Of a DNA stretch of 56,441 nucleotides, positions 43,170-52,878 are shown piece by piece. How positions within the stretch are numbered: the first letter of the stretch is position 1; each line of letters opens with the position of its first letter. The stretch comes from Candidatus Gastranaerophilales bacterium. Its GTDB lineage: Bacteria; Cyanobacteriota; Vampirovibrionia; Gastranaerophilales; Gastranaerophilaceae. Made by a program: the position numbers and the translations under genes. The stretch lies in NCBI GenBank assembly GCA_944324455.1, contig CALUWJ010000011.1:1-56441 (forward strand), in the 5' to 3' direction. The notes under the pieces were generated by a model. The model was not told the DNA's origin. It did no database searches and was given only the letters and a program-made list of their open reading frames with translations.

Positions 43170-43982
43170 TTAAGAATTTATTTTTTTAATATAATCATCT
43201 ACATTATCATAGCCGACATACTCAAGACTTAAAGCTTCTGCAGATGCAGTATTAGCAGCATTTCTTCTATCTTTAGAATTAAGAATTTCAACCATTACTT
43301 CAGGGTTTAAGTTGTTTCTCTCAATCATAAGTATCTGACCGACTATTGTTCGCACCATATTATAGAGAAATCTATTTCCTATAATGTCTATAAAGATAAA
43401 TCTTTGCGTTTTTTTCTCAAATTTTACAACTTTTTCAATCGCTTTTGCATAATAAATTATGCAATCGTTATAAGGGTTATCACTTTTCGATTTAAAAGCT
43501 GAGAAATCATGATGTCCTATAAGAAAAGATAAACTTTTATTCATTCTATTGATATCCAACCTGCAATAAGGATAAAATAAACAGTTTTTCAAAAAAACCG
43601 AAGCAACATGGTCATTTTGAATTGAATATCTATAGTGTTTATATTTTGCATCCTTTTGAGCATGGAAGGAATTTTCAACTTCTTCAAGCCCAAAAATTTT
43701 GACATCATCAGGCAAAATGCAATTTAATTTATATAAAAAATTATCTATGTTTTCAATTTTGTTATCTAAATCAAAATGTGCTGTTTGGTATTTAGAGCTA
43801 ACTTTAGCATCTGTTCTGCCTGAAAGAAAAATATTAACTTTATCTTTTTTCAATGTACAAGCTAACACATTGAGTGCTTTTTCAATTTCTCCTTGGACAG
43901 TTCTTTTGTCGGGTTGTTTTTGGCTTCCAAAAAAATCAGCTCCAAGAAATTCAAAATATATAATGTAGCGAGTTTTCGACAT
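43170..43982 (-). CDS. truA: tRNA pseudouridine(38-40) synthase TruA
   Basis: 270 residues. It makes pseudouridine at positions 38-40 of many tRNA anticodon arms. [17 protein letters not shown] (about 51) contains the catalytic aspartate in the RTD motif. HHDFSAFKS (about 152) and [16 protein letters not shown] (about 203) are further TruA signatures. It lies between rplQ and rplM, an arrangement common in several bacterial phyla. The start overlaps the rplQ stop. Confidence 0.95.
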   Translation of the reverse strand: MSKTRYIIYFEFLGADFFGSQKQPDKRTVQGEIEKALNVLACTLKKDKVNIFLSGRTDAKVSSKYQTAHFDLDNKIENIDNFLYKLNCILPDDVKIFGLEEVENSFHAQKDAKYKHYRYSIQNDHVASVFLKNCLFYPYCRLDINRMNKSLSFLIGHHDFSAFKSKSDNPYNDCIIYYAKAIEKVVKFEKKTQRFIFIDIIGNRFLYNMVRTIVGQILMIERNNLNPEVMVEILNSKDRRNAANTASAEALSLEYVGYDNVDDYIKKINS

Positions 43983-44410
43983 TAAACTAACTGAATTAAT
44001 GCCATTTCTGCATTGTCACCACGTCTTGGGGTTAATCTTAATATTCTGGTATAACCACCATTACGTGTTGCATATTTTTTACCTATTACAGAAAATAATT
44101 GTCTTAAAACTGTTTGTTTAGGAAGTTTTTTTCCTTCGGGCATAACATCAAACAATTCACCTGTTTCAGTGTCAATATATTTTTCTGTTTCAATATCATA
44201 GATATCTTTTTTAGCTTCACGTCTTGCTGCTAAATCACCTTTTTTAGCAAAAGTAATAATAGATTCAGCAAACGGTTTAAGAGCTTTTGCTCTAGCCATA
44301 GTAGTTGTAATTTCGCCTTTTAAAAACAGTTGAGAAGCCAAAGTTCTTAATAAAGCTTTTCTTTGGTCAGCTGCCTTTGAAAGTTTATGAATTTTACGAC
44401 CGTGTCTCAT
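43982..44410 (-). CDS. rplQ: Ribosomal protein L17
   Basis: 142 residues. MRHGRKIHKLSKAADQRKAL opens as in all L17 proteins, followed by LFLKGEITTTMARAKALKPF and, at the C-terminus, YTRILRLTPRRGDNAEMALI. An internal insert (about 60-92, DIETEKYIDTETGELFDVMP) is longer than in E. coli L17. It lies at the peptide exit tunnel. It is placed 19 bp after rpoA, the normal alpha-operon order. Confidence 0.97.
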   Translation of the reverse strand: MRHGRKIHKLSKAADQRKALLRTLASQLFLKGEITTTMARAKALKPFAESIITFAKKGDLAARREAKKDIYDIETEKYIDTETGELFDVMPEGKKLPKQTVLRQLFSVIGKKYATRNGGYTRILRLTPRRGDNAEMALIQLV

Positions 44411-44429
44411 TTTTATTTTCCTTACTTAA

Positions 44430-45407
44430 TTATATTAATTCCATATCATCAGCTTCTTCAGGATTTGGTTGAAGATCAAGCCCCATTTGATGAAGTTTTT
44501 CGATTACTTCGTCTGATGATTTTTTACCAAAGTTTTTAATATTCAATAAATCATGTTCTGATTTTTTCAATAATTCACTCATTGAATTAATTGAAGCTCT
44601 TTTTAAGCAGTTATATGCTCTTACTGAGAAGTCAAAATCTTCAATTGATAGTGTTGGAGCTGCTTCTTCAACTTCTTCAACAGGTTCTACAACTTCTGTT
44701 TTAACTTGAACAGGTGCACCTGAAATACCAGCAATTTGGCTAAAATGTTCAATTAAAAGATTTGAAGCTTTTGATAAAGCTGCACCAACTTCAACTGAAC
44801 CGTTAGACCAAATTTCAAGAGTTAATTTATCAAAATCTAAAGATTCACCCACACGAGCAGGCTCAACATTGTAGCTAACTCTTTTAATTGGCATAAATAC
44901 TGCATCAATCGGCAATAAATCGATTGGCAAACCGTTTTTGTGTTCTTTTAAAACATCAGTTGTAACATAGCCTTTACCAACTTCAACAGTGATATCAGCA
45001 TGTATAGAACCACCTTGAGATAGAGTACAAATAACACAATCAGGGTTAACAATTTTAACGCCTGCCGGTAATTCGATATCACCTGCAAGAACTGGTCCAG
45101 GTTTTGTTGCATCTAATCTAAGGTGTTGCGGTTCAGAAGTTTCTGTTTTTACAACAACTGATTTTAAATTCAACATTATATCAATAACATCTTCAACAAC
45201 CCCTGGAATAGAAGTATATTCGTGAGTAATACCTTCAATTCTAACAGATGTAACAGCAGCACCTTCAAGGCTTGATAACAAAACTCTTCTTAAAGCGTTA
45301 CCGATTGTTGCACCATATCCTCTTTCAAGCGGCTCAATAACGAATTTACCGTATTGAGAGCCATCAGATGAAGTTGTTGTATTAATGTTTTTAATTTTAA
45401 GTTCCAT
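44430..45407 (-). CDS. rpoA: RNA polymerase alpha subunit
   Basis: 325 residues. The N-terminal assembly domain has FVIEPLERGYGATIGNALRR (22-41), LLSSLEGAAVTSVRIEG and HEYTSIPGVVEDV; the NTD runs to about 230. A Glu/Val-rich linker (VVEPVEEVEEAAP) leads to the C-terminal domain (about 248-310) that contacts UP elements, with SVRAYNCLKRASINSM and NFGKKSSDEVIEKL. Length and domains are standard. Located between rpsD and rplQ. Confidence 0.98.
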   Translation of the reverse strand: MELKIKNINTTTSSDGSQYGKFVIEPLERGYGATIGNALRRVLLSSLEGAAVTSVRIEGITHEYTSIPGVVEDVIDIMLNLKSVVVKTETSEPQHLRLDATKPGPVLAGDIELPAGVKIVNPDCVICTLSQGGSIHADITVEVGKGYVTTDVLKEHKNGLPIDLLPIDAVFMPIKRVSYNVEPARVGESLDFDKLTLEIWSNGSVEVGAALSKASNLLIEHFSQIAGISGAPVQVKTEVVEPVEEVEEAAPTLSIEDFDFSVRAYNCLKRASINSMSELLKKSEHDLLNIKNFGKKSSDEVIEKLHQMGLDLQPNPEEADDMELI

Positions 45408-45425
45408 AATTTTATTCTCTCCCTA

Positions 45426-46028
45426 TTATTTAGAGTAATATTCAATAACGAGTTGTTCTTTAAAGTCAGGATCTAATTCTTCTCTTTGAGGAATTCTGTC
45501 AAATGTAATTGATAGTTCATTTCTATCGACAGTTAACCAAGCATAATTTAGTGCAAGGTCAATTTGTTCCATTACATTTTTAACGAATTGTTTAGAATTT
45601 TCTCTAACTGTAACAACGTCGCCTGCTTTCAATAAATAAGAAGGGATATCTACTTTTTTACCGTTAACAAGAACGTGTGCGTGATTAACAATTTGTCTTG
45701 CTTGTCTTCTTGTAATAGCAAAACCTGCTCTATATAAAACATTGTCTAATCTTGATTCAAGAGTTTGTAACATAATTGTACCTGTTACACCTGTTTTTCT
45801 TGAAGCAATTTCATAATATTTTGCAAATTGTTTTTCGCTAACTTGATATGTCATTCTGATAGTTTGTTTTGCTTTTAATTGCAATGCATAATCAGAACTT
45901 TTCTTTCTTGCAGCACCATGTTGACCAGACGCGTGCTGTCTCATTGATGTTGTTAATTTACGATTAGATAAATCTTTAACACCATAGTTTCTGAATAATT
46001 TATTTGTAGGTCCTGTATATCTAGCCAT
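45426..46028 (-). CDS. rpsD: Ribosomal protein S4
   Basis: 200 residues, typical S4. It nucleates 30S assembly and represses its own operon in many bacteria. The N-terminal MARYTGPTNKLFRNYGVKDL lacks the zinc cysteines, a C-minus form. The S4 RNA-binding domain is SRLDNVLYRAGFAITRRQAR (about 91-110). The gene sits between rpsK and rpoA as in Firmicutes and Proteobacteria-type alpha operons; in Cyanobacteria proper rpsD lies elsewhere, a point to keep in mind for the taxonomy. Confidence 0.97.
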   Translation of the reverse strand: MARYTGPTNKLFRNYGVKDLSNRKLTTSMRQHASGQHGAARKKSSDYALQLKAKQTIRMTYQVSEKQFAKYYEIASRKTGVTGTIMLQTLESRLDNVLYRAGFAITRRQARQIVNHAHVLVNGKKVDIPSYLLKAGDVVTVRENSKQFVKNVMEQIDLALNYAWLTVDRNELSITFDRIPQREELDPDFKEQLVIEYYSK

Positions 46029-46074
46029 TTTAGCTCCTATTAGTTACTTATTACTTAATTTCTATAATCGCAAA

Positions 46075-46461
46075 TTAAACTCTGCGTTTCTTTGGTGGAC
46101 GACATCCGTTGTGAGGAATTGGAGTTACATCTTTAATTAATGTAATTTCAAGACCTGCACCTTGAATAGCTCTAATTGCTGTTTCTCTGCCTGAGCCGGG
46201 GCCTTTAACATATACTTCAACTTTTTTCATGCCTTGATCAATTGATTTTTTTGCAACGATTTCAGCAGCGCTTTGTGCAGCAAAAGGAGTACCTTTTCTG
46301 GCACCTTTAAAACCGCATCCGCCAGCAGAAGCCCAAGCTACAGCATTACCTTGAGTATCTGTTGAAGTAACTATTGTATTATTGAAGGTGGATTGAATAT
46401 GAACTACACCTTGCAATATATTTTTTCTTTCTTTCTTTTTAGTTTTTTGTGGTTTAGCCAT
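46075..46461 (-). CDS. rpsK: Ribosomal protein S11
   Basis: 128 residues. Contains [40 protein letters not shown] and a C-terminus [18 protein letters not shown], all invariant S11 features. It contacts the Shine-Dalgarno helix in the 30S platform. It is 46 bp upstream of rpsD and 57 bp downstream of rpsM. Confidence 0.98.
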   Translation of the reverse strand: MAKPQKTKKKERKNILQGVVHIQSTFNNTIVTSTDTQGNAVAWASAGGCGFKGARKGTPFAAQSAAEIVAKKSIDQGMKKVEVYVKGPGSGRETAIRAIQGAGLEITLIKDVTPIPHNGCRPPKKRRV

Positions 46462-46518
46462 TATTTAACTTCCTTTTAATTATTTTCAACTTAATATTGA
46501 ACACTTACGCAAGGTTAA

Positions 46519-46887
46519 TTATTTTTTCTTACCTGCGATAGGTCCTGTCTTTTTACCTCTGCGTGTTCTGGCATTTGTTTTAGTTCTTTGACCACGAACA
46601 GGCAATTTTCTTCTGTGACGAATGCCACGATAAGAATTAATTTCACTTAAACGTTTAATATGAAGTGATTCTTCTCTTTTTAAGTCACCTTCAATTGTAT
46701 AATTTGAAATTTCATTTCTTAATTTTTTAATATCTTCTTCGGTTAAATCGTCAGTTCTCAAGTCTTGAGAAATACCACAAGCGGCTAATATTTTTGCACT
46801 TCTAGTAGGTCCGATTCCGTAGATATAGGTTAATGCTATAACCATTCTTTTATTACGAGGTAAATCTACCCCAACCAATCTTGCCAT
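46519..46887 (-). CDS. rpsM: Ribosomal protein S13
   Basis: 122 residues. [20 protein letters not shown] is the family N-terminus, [15 protein letters not shown] the helix-hairpin region, and [20 protein letters not shown] the rRNA/tRNA-binding tail. It contacts the P-site tRNA and the subunit bridge. It follows rpmJ by 17 bp. Confidence 0.98.
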   Translation of the reverse strand: MARLVGVDLPRNKRMVIALTYIYGIGPTRSAKILAACGISQDLRTDDLTEEDIKKLRNEISNYTIEGDLKREESLHIKRLSEINSYRGIRHRRKLPVRGQRTKTNARTRRGKKTGPIAGKKK

Positions 46888-46904
46888 TTATTTTCTCCTA
46901 TTTA

Positions 46905-47018
46905 TTAACCTTGTCTTTGTTTATGCTTTGGATGTTTACAAACAACCGTTACTCTGCCGCGTCTTTTAATGATTTGACAGTCTTTGCATATTTTTTTAAC
47001 TGATGCTCTTACTTTCAT
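46905..47018 (-). CDS. rpmJ: Ribosomal protein L36
   Basis: 37 residues, start ATG at 47018. [20 protein letters not shown] opens the protein, with the zinc-binding pattern C11, C14, C27 and H32 (CKDC ... [11 protein letters not shown]), so this is the zinc-bearing C-plus form. Length and sequence match bacterial L36. It lies between infA and rpsM, the classical position. Confidence 0.96.
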   Translation of the reverse strand: MKVRASVKKICKDCQIIKRRGRVTVVCKHPKHKQRQG

Positions 47019-47033
47019 TTTGTTATCCTTTAT

Positions 47034-47249
47034 TTACTTTAGTCTATATGTAATTCTTCCTCTGCTTAAGTCATAAGGAGTCATTTCAACTTTTACCTTA
47101 TCACCGGGCAGTATTCTTATGAAATTTTTTCTTATCTTTCCTGAAATATGAGCCAAAATCTCATGTTTATTTTCAAGTTCGACTCTAAACATTGCATTTG
47201 GCAAAGATTCAAGAATTACGCCTTCTAATTCAATTACGTCTTTTGACAT
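47034..47249 (-). CDS. infA: Translation initiation factor IF-1
   Basis: 71 residues. The true start is the ATG at 47249 ([20 protein letters not shown]) with AAGGAATG upstream. An in-frame extension to 47312 (21 more residues) lies across the promoter and is not part of the family. The OB fold ends [22 protein letters not shown]-1 binds the 30S A site. It is the first gene of the cluster; secY, adk and map, often found upstream, are absent here. Confidence 0.96.
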   Translation of the reverse strand: MSKDVIELEGVILESLPNAMFRVELENKHEILAHISGKIRKNFIRILPGDKVKVEMTPYDLSRGRITYRLK

Positions 47250-47280
47250 AGCATTCCTTATTAAATCTTTTGCATAATTA

Positions 47281-47308
47281 ATCATACATGTTGAATTTTG
47301 CTTTGCAA
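47281..47308 (-). promoter_or_regulatory. Promoter of the infA-rpsI ribosomal cluster
   Basis: On the minus strand TTGCAA (47308-47303), 16 bp and TATGAT (47286-47281) sit about 32 nt upstream of the infA start. The 323-bp gap to the ubiA gene (47250-47572) holds this promoter, AT-rich sequence, a small inverted repeat (CGTTTTAAAAAACG, 47462-47475) and a TATAAT at 47546-47551 probably belonging to ubiA. I see no RNA gene there. Confidence 0.6.
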
Positions 47309-47572
47309 GCAAAAAAGGGCAAAAAATGCCGAAAAATTAAAGAAATTAACAAAAATAATAAAATAATTTTTTTAAACTTATAACACATTAAAATCGGATA
47401 ATAATACTAATATGCAATTATATTGTATATTTAAAACTAATTTTTTAATTAAAAAATTGGCGTTTTAAAAAACGTATATTTAAAAAAATAACTTTACAAA
47501 AATTATCCTACTCATGGCGGGAATAGAAAAAAATACTGTTTTATTTATAATTTAAAAAAACGGAGCGAAAAA

Positions 47573-48547
47573 ATGCAAAAAACAATACTTAATTTTCTTC
47601 AATTAACAAGAGCGTATTCATTAAGCGTTACCATAGCTTCTTGTTTAGTTATTTTGTCATATGCACACTATAGTGAAAATTTCAGCTGGTTTAATTTTAT
47701 TGTTATGACAATTGCACTCTGTTCTATTCATCTTGGTGCAAACCTGTTTGATGATTATATTGATGTAAAAACAAAATTAAAAAAAGGAATAGCCTTAAAA
47801 GACATATATTTTAATTCTTTTACCCCGAAAGCAAAATTAATTACCCAAGAAATATATTCTCTAAATCAGGTAAAAACAATATTAATGACATTGTTTGGTA
47901 TAGGATTGTTATCAGGATTATATTTTACTCTAACCACAGGATGGCAGGTTCTGATTTTTGCCCTAATAGGTGGAATTTTAACTCTATTTTACCCAATATC
48001 ATCAAGATACTATTTAGCTGAAATCACAATTGGTTTAATCTATGGTCCGTTAATAATAATGGGTGGATATTTTGCACTCAGCGGCGAATTTAACTCAAAT
48101 TTACTGTTATTCTCATTTGCAATATTTTTCTCAACCCTAGTTTTATTACATACCCACAACATTATGGATTGGGAATTTGATATAAAAGAAAACAAAAACA
48201 CTCTTGCAATTTTATGCAAAACAAAAGAAAACGCAATTAAAGCACTGAAATATATGATTGTTTTGTCATATGCAATAATTGTTCTTGGTGTTCTAAATCT
48301 AAATTTTAACCCCGATATGCTTTATGTATTTTTAACTTTACCAATTGCAACAAAGTTGCTAGAATCAATAAAAGATTATATAAATATAAAAGATGTTAAA
48401 TTTGAACCAAGATGGTATTGGGGATTTTTTGAAAATTGGAAAGAAATAAAATCTGAAAAAATTGATTTTTTTATGTTTAGATTTTATTTGGCAAGAAATT
48501 TTTCACTGTTTTTTGCCATATTTGCAAGTATCGGAGTCGTATCGTAG
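47573..48547 (+). CDS. UbiA-family prenyltransferase
   Basis: 324 residues, about nine membrane helices. The prenyl-diphosphate binding motif GANLFDDYIDVKTK (about 59-72, N-x-x-D-x-x-x-D) and the second aspartate motif MDWEFDIKENKNT (about 198) are present. These bind Mg and polyprenyl diphosphate. It may be MenA (menaquinone) or another UbiA-type enzyme such as digeranylgeranylglyceryl-phosphate synthase; no menaquinone gene is in the window, so I leave the substrate open. An ACGGAGCG ribosome site is present. A PEBP gene follows 16 bp later. Confidence 0.85.
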   Translation: MQKTILNFLQLTRAYSLSVTIASCLVILSYAHYSENFSWFNFIVMTIALCSIHLGANLFDDYIDVKTKLKKGIALKDIYFNSFTPKAKLITQEIYSLNQVKTILMTLFGIGLLSGLYFTLTTGWQVLIFALIGGILTLFYPISSRYYLAEITIGLIYGPLIIMGGYFALSGEFNSNLLLFSFAIFFSTLVLLHTHNIMDWEFDIKENKNTLAILCKTKENAIKALKYMIVLSYAIIVLGVLNLNFNPDMLYVFLTLPIATKLLESIKDYINIKDVKFEPRWYWGFFENWKEIKSEKIDFFMFRFYLARNFSLFFAIFASIGVVS

Positions 48548-48563
48548 CTAAAATAGGAAAATT

Positions 48564-49118
48564 ATGAAAAAGATAATATTATTAATATTTTGTTTATATT
48601 TAGGAGGGGTGATAATGTCCAGCACATTAGATAAAGTTGAGGAAAATATATTTAAATTAACAAGCAATGAAATAAAGAACAATGAAATTCTGCCGCAAGC
48701 ACAAGTATATAATGGCTTTGGATGCACAGGCGGAAACGTATCCCCTCAATTAAGCTGGACAAATCCTCCAAAAAACACAAAAAGCTATGCAATAATTTGC
48801 CATGATCCTGATGCACCAAAAGAAAATGGATGGTATCACTGGCTTGTAATAAACATACCCTCAAATATAACCTCAATAAAACAAGGTGAAAAAATTAAAG
48901 GCGCCACTGAAACCATAACAGATTTCAAAACAACCGGCTTTGGCGGTGCATGCCCTCCAAAAGGCCATGGTATTCATCATTATAATTTTACAATCTATGC
49001 CCTAAATGTTGAAAAACTTGATATCAAAAAAGATACTGCACCAAAAGAAGTTGAATCTTTGGTAATATCTCATTCAATAGCTAAATCAACACTTTGCGGA
49101 CTTTTTGAAAGAAAATAA
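48564..49118 (+). CDS. YbhB/YbcL-family (PEBP) protein, secreted
   Basis: 184 residues with a signal sequence (about 1-20). The PEBP domain has NVSPQLSWTNPPKNTKSYAI (about 54), CHDPDAPKENGWYHWLVINI (about 75; DPDAP motif with a cysteine just before) and GFGGACPPKGHGIHHYNFTI (about 122; GPxPPxGxHRY motif). It ends CGLFERK. Bacterial PEBP proteins bind small phosphate or phospholipid-like ligands; their role is unclear. It is in the same orientation as, and close behind, the UbiA gene. Confidence 0.9.
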   Translation: MKKIILLIFCLYLGGVIMSSTLDKVEENIFKLTSNEIKNNEILPQAQVYNGFGCTGGNVSPQLSWTNPPKNTKSYAIICHDPDAPKENGWYHWLVINIPSNITSIKQGEKIKGATETITDFKTTGFGGACPPKGHGIHHYNFTIYALNVEKLDIKKDTAPKEVESLVISHSIAKSTLCGLFERK

Positions 49119-49120
49119 AA

Positions 49121-49372
49121 TTAAGTTAAAAAATAATCACAGATTAATTTTTCTTTCTTTTTGAAAGTCAATGCCTCTCTTAATCTTTGTTTAAGAGATG
49201 GTTTGTAGCACAATTTTTTATAACTATCAACCAAAATTGCTTTTCTGACAATGATTTTATTGTATTCAACAGATTTTTCTTCATCAAAATCAATATCAGG
49301 CGCAAGCTCTTTTAATCTTTTCTTACAATTAATAATTTCTGCTTCCAAAGATTTCTGTGTGTTGTTTTTCAT
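49121..49372 (-). CDS. Small hypothetical protein
   Basis: 83 residues from the ATG at 49372 (an upstream TTG at 49384 adds four). Charged and helical: KSLEAEIINCKKRLKELAPD is a likely coiled coil, then EEKSVEYNKIIVRKAILVDS, ending LREALTFKKKEKLICDYFLT. GAGAGA precedes the ATG. It overlaps no other gene and stops 2 bp from the convergent PEBP stop. I recognise no family. The 206 bp upstream to the GH38 gene are AT-rich with nothing I can call. Confidence 0.6.
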   Translation of the reverse strand: MKNNTQKSLEAEIINCKKRLKELAPDIDFDEEKSVEYNKIIVRKAILVDSYKKLCYKPSLKQRLREALTFKKKEKLICDYFLT

Positions 49373-49578
49373 GGATTCTCTCAAAATTCTTTTTATGGGG
49401 ATAATCTTAACTATACAAATGTATTTCTCTTTGTTTTTTTATAATACAACATTTAAAAAATTAAAACTCATCCATAATATGTAAAATCCAAAAAACGCAT
49501 TTAGATGGATGATAATTAATTATTTTATTCAATTAAATAAAGTATTTTTTGAATTCAAAAAAGAATTACAATACACTT

Positions 49579-51816
49579 ATGAAAAAGAAAGTTTATGCTT
49601 ATTTGCACACTCATTGGGATATTGAGTGGTATAGAGATAAAGAAGACTTTACTTTAAGATTAATTGAAGTTTTTGATGTTATTTTAGATGAACTAAAGAA
49701 AAACAACGCCCCATTTTTTTATTTTGACGGGCAAACGATGGCTCTTTTAGATTATTTAAAATATAGACCTGAAAAACTTCAAGAAGTTTTGTATTATATA
49801 AAGAACAATAAATTAGCAATAGGACCATTTTATATTAGTGCAGACAGCTATTTAATTAATTTTTGTTCAATGCTTAAAAATCTTGATTTAGGCATAAAAG
49901 TTTCAAAAGACTTCAAACAAAAAGAATTCATAGGCTATCTGTCTGATATTTTTGGCATTTCTAATTCAATATTTGAAGCACTAAAATTAAAAAATATCGA
50001 TAAAGCATTGATTTGGAGAGGCGTAAATCCTAAAAAAATAAAAAACAACTGCAATTTTATAAAAAATTCAATTAAAACAACTTGGCTTGCTCAAGGCTAT
50101 TTTAACGATTTTTTCCATCAAGAAAATAATATTGAAAATATTAAAAATTACCTTGATAAAATATCAAAATATTCATCCGATATTATGCTTTTACCAATCG
50201 GGGGAGATCATCTTGGAATTTTAAAAAACGCAAACGAAAAAATCAAAGAAATTAATTCAAAACTAAAAGACTATGAAATTATTTTATCCAGTCCTTTTGA
50301 ATATTTTAAACACGCAAAATTTATAAACACAACAAAACAAATAGAATTTTTAGATAACTCAAATACATATATTCTTCAAGGAGTATATAGCTCAAGAATT
50401 TATCAAAAAGTAAAAAATAACAAAATTCAAAATATTTTATCAAGAATAGTTGAGCCTTTTGATTATTACTTAGGTTCAAACTATAAAAACTACATTGAAG
50501 ATATTTATAAAACACTCTTATTAAACCACGCCCATGACGGGATTTACGGCTGTTCTATTGATGATGTTCATAAATCAATAGATTATAGACAGCATAAATG
50601 CCTGCTAATGTTAAATGCAACCTTAAAAAAACTTATTGGCGATTTTAAGAAAAAATATAAAATAAATTCTAAAAGCAAAGATAAAATCGGCATATTAAAT
50701 TTATCTAACAACAACAATATTAAAACTGTTAAACTAGAAATCCCTTATTTATTAAAAAACGCGCAATTAATTGAAACAAATGAGGGCTTTTGCAATGAGT
50801 TACTCTATGACATCAATAAAATTCCTGTTACAGAGGATATAACAAAAATTTATACACAACTTATTGAAATTTCAGCCAACAATAAATTTGAATTTAATAC
50901 GGTTAAAATAAAAAAACCGATTAAAAAAACAAAACTAACAAACACATCTATTGAAAATGATTTCATAAAACTAAAAATTGAAAATAAAAAAATATACATT
51001 ATTAATAAAAAAACTAATGAAAATTATACTCTTAAATTAACAGATATCATAGACGAGGGTGATAGCTATAATTTCAGCCCAAAAGGAAAAAGAAAAGCTA
51101 TCAATTTAAAAGAAAGCAAAATTTTTTATGATGGAAATATTGAATCTTCGCTTTTAATTAATTTTAAAGACATAAAGCTTTTTGCTTTTTTAAACAATCA
51201 TTCTAAATTTATCAAATTCAAAGCTGAAATTAACAATAAAACAAAAAACCATAAACTCCAGCTTACGCTCAATTTAAAAGACAACATTAAAGAAACAACT
51301 TCTGATGACGCCATAGGAATAATAAAAAGAAAAATAGATTATAACTACAACATGCAAGATTTTATGCCAACAAGACGTCCCTATGAATTAAAAACAAATT
51401 CATATCCTATGCAGAATTTTGTATGCGCAAATAACGCCCTTGTTATTACAAAAGGCTTAAATGAATATGAAATTTATCAAAACGAACTCAGGATTTGCTT
51501 ATTAAGAGCTTTTTCAACCATTTCAAATCCCAAAAATAAAACAAGAGCAATTCCTGCAGGCCCCGATTTAAAAACTTTTGACAGCCAATGTCTTTTTAAA
51601 ACAGAAGCAGAATTCATATTATCATTCGGAAATTATAAAAAAGGCTTTGAATATCTTGATGAATTTCAGCAAAATTACGTTGTGATAGATGGTCAAAATG
51701 ACAAAAATATAAATTTTAAATTAGATGAAATACAAGAAAATGAATTTGTTTATGGAATAAATTCCGAAAAGAAAATTTGCTACAATCTAAAGAACAAAAA
51801 AATATCATTGATATAA
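49579..51816 (+). CDS. Glycoside hydrolase family 38 protein (alpha-mannosidase-like)
   Basis: 745 residues from the ATG at 49579; an in-frame TTG at 49549 would add ten. N-terminal HTHWDIEW (10-17) holds the zinc ligands H12 and D14, GYLSDIFGIS carries the nucleophile D123 (third zinc ligand), and LNHAHDGIYGCSIDDVH (about 317) carries the fourth ligand region. The order and spacing match GH38 alpha-mannosidases of the MngB type. The beta-rich C-terminal half is normal but Lys/Asn-rich. No signal peptide, so probably cytoplasmic. The -10 TACAAT lies 6 nt before the ATG. Confidence 0.88.
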   Translation: MKKKVYAYLHTHWDIEWYRDKEDFTLRLIEVFDVILDELKKNNAPFFYFDGQTMALLDYLKYRPEKLQEVLYYIKNNKLAIGPFYISADSYLINFCSMLKNLDLGIKVSKDFKQKEFIGYLSDIFGISNSIFEALKLKNIDKALIWRGVNPKKIKNNCNFIKNSIKTTWLAQGYFNDFFHQENNIENIKNYLDKISKYSSDIMLLPIGGDHLGILKNANEKIKEINSKLKDYEIILSSPFEYFKHAKFINTTKQIEFLDNSNTYILQGVYSSRIYQKVKNNKIQNILSRIVEPFDYYLGSNYKNYIEDIYKTLLLNHAHDGIYGCSIDDVHKSIDYRQHKCLLMLNATLKKLIGDFKKKYKINSKSKDKIGILNLSNNNNIKTVKLEIPYLLKNAQLIETNEGFCNELLYDINKIPVTEDITKIYTQLIEISANNKFEFNTVKIKKPIKKTKLTNTSIENDFIKLKIENKKIYIINKKTNENYTLKLTDIIDEGDSYNFSPKGKRKAINLKESKIFYDGNIESSLLINFKDIKLFAFLNNHSKFIKFKAEINNKTKNHKLQLTLNLKDNIKETTSDDAIGIIKRKIDYNYNMQDFMPTRRPYELKTNSYPMQNFVCANNALVITKGLNEYEIYQNELRICLLRAFSTISNPKNKTRAIPAGPDLKTFDSQCLFKTEAEFILSFGNYKKGFEYLDEFQQNYVVIDGQNDKNINFKLDEIQENEFVYGINSEKKICYNLKNKKISLI

Positions 51817-51876
51817 AAAAAATTTTTAGGGAATAAAAAAATTAAGAAAGATTAGTTTATTTAATGAAGGATTAAA

Positions 51877-52728
51877 GTGGAGACTAAAATTATGAACAAA
51901 ACCCAATGGGCGGTTGAGATTTTTGAAAAATATGACATCAAAACAAGTGTTGATAACAACAATATGATTATTATTTCTCATTATAATCAACCAAAAGGAA
52001 CAACATTTGAAGAATTAGGCATAGATGAAAATGAATTAATCGAAAATGTCATTGCTTGCGATGGCAATTTTGATACAAGAAAATCTAAACTAACAACTTT
52101 TCCGCTTATCGCTTGTAGAGAATTAAGACTAGATAAAGAAACAAAAATAACAGAAGCCCCAAACCTAAAAGCAGTAGGGGTTTTATTAACCAATCAATAT
52201 CTGAAAAAACTTCCAAAATTAAAAACCGCAGGTTCAATTTCAATCGAAGATTCCCCTATCAAATCACTGCCAAAATTAAAAGAAGCAACAATTATTATTG
52301 CACAAAATTCAGCACTCAAAGAATTACCAAATCTTGAAAAAGTTGCAAAATTATGCATTATTGATTGCCCTATTGAAGATTTAGGCAAATTAGAACAAGG
52401 CGAAGATATTTTTATTTGTTCATCAAACGAAAATGAAAAAATAAACATTCAAGCGCTAAAAAATCTTGAAACCGTAAAAAAATTATTTATTGCTAATTCA
52501 AATATTAAATCACTGCCAAAATTAAAAAAAGCAGAAAAAATTGCGCTATATAACTGCGAAATAAAAAGCGTTAGAACTTCAATTAAAGCGGAGGTTGAAA
52601 TTGAAAACAAAATTTCTGATGAAGAATTAAGCAATAAATTTGATACATTTACAGATTGGTATAACTCCGATTTATTGAATAAATCAATGGATTTATTGGG
52701 TAATATCGTAAACAGAATACAAAGCTAA
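51877..52728 (+). CDS. Leucine-rich-repeat-like protein
   Basis: 283 residues starting at GTG 51877 (AAGGA 5 nt upstream); an in-frame ATG at 51892 is an alternative (278 residues). From about 95 to 235 there are some six irregular repeats of about 20-22 residues with the core LPKLKxAxxIxIxx (KLPKLKTAGSISIED, SLPKLKEATIIIAQN, ELPNLEKVAKLCIID, SLPKLKKAEKIALYN). They form an LRR-like solenoid. The C-terminal 45 residues are helical. No signal peptide. LRR proteins of gut bacteria can be effectors; nothing proves it here. A terminator follows. Confidence 0.75.
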   Translation: METKIMNKTQWAVEIFEKYDIKTSVDNNNMIIISHYNQPKGTTFEELGIDENELIENVIACDGNFDTRKSKLTTFPLIACRELRLDKETKITEAPNLKAVGVLLTNQYLKKLPKLKTAGSISIEDSPIKSLPKLKEATIIIAQNSALKELPNLEKVAKLCIIDCPIEDLGKLEQGEDIFICSSNENEKINIQALKNLETVKKLFIANSNIKSLPKLKKAEKIALYNCEIKSVRTSIKAEVEIENKISDEELSNKFDTFTDWYNSDLLNKSMDLLGNIVNRIQS

Positions 52729-52753
52729 AGTATAGAAGTATGAAAAAATATTT

Positions 52754-52776
52754 AATGCTGCAAAAATTGCAGCATT
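52754..52776 (+). terminator. Terminator after the LRR-like gene
   Basis: AATGCTGCAA and its exact complement around AAA, followed by a run of T residues, 26 bp after the stop. Confidence 0.85.
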
Positions 52777-52878
52777 TTTTTATTTAAAATATGTTAAGAA
52801 ATATTAAAATAGTATATATTTTTGAAATACTCGACTAAAAAAATTGTTTATATATATGTAGATAATTTTAGGCAAGAT

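Noticed and set aside
47250-47312. 21-residue N-terminal extension of IF-1
   Set aside because: It covers the promoter region and is absent from the IF-1 family; the ATG at 47249 has a ribosome site.
52822-52878. TTG-initiated extension of the 52,879 gene
   Set aside because: No ribosome site and low-complexity AT-rich sequence; the internal ATG is a better start.
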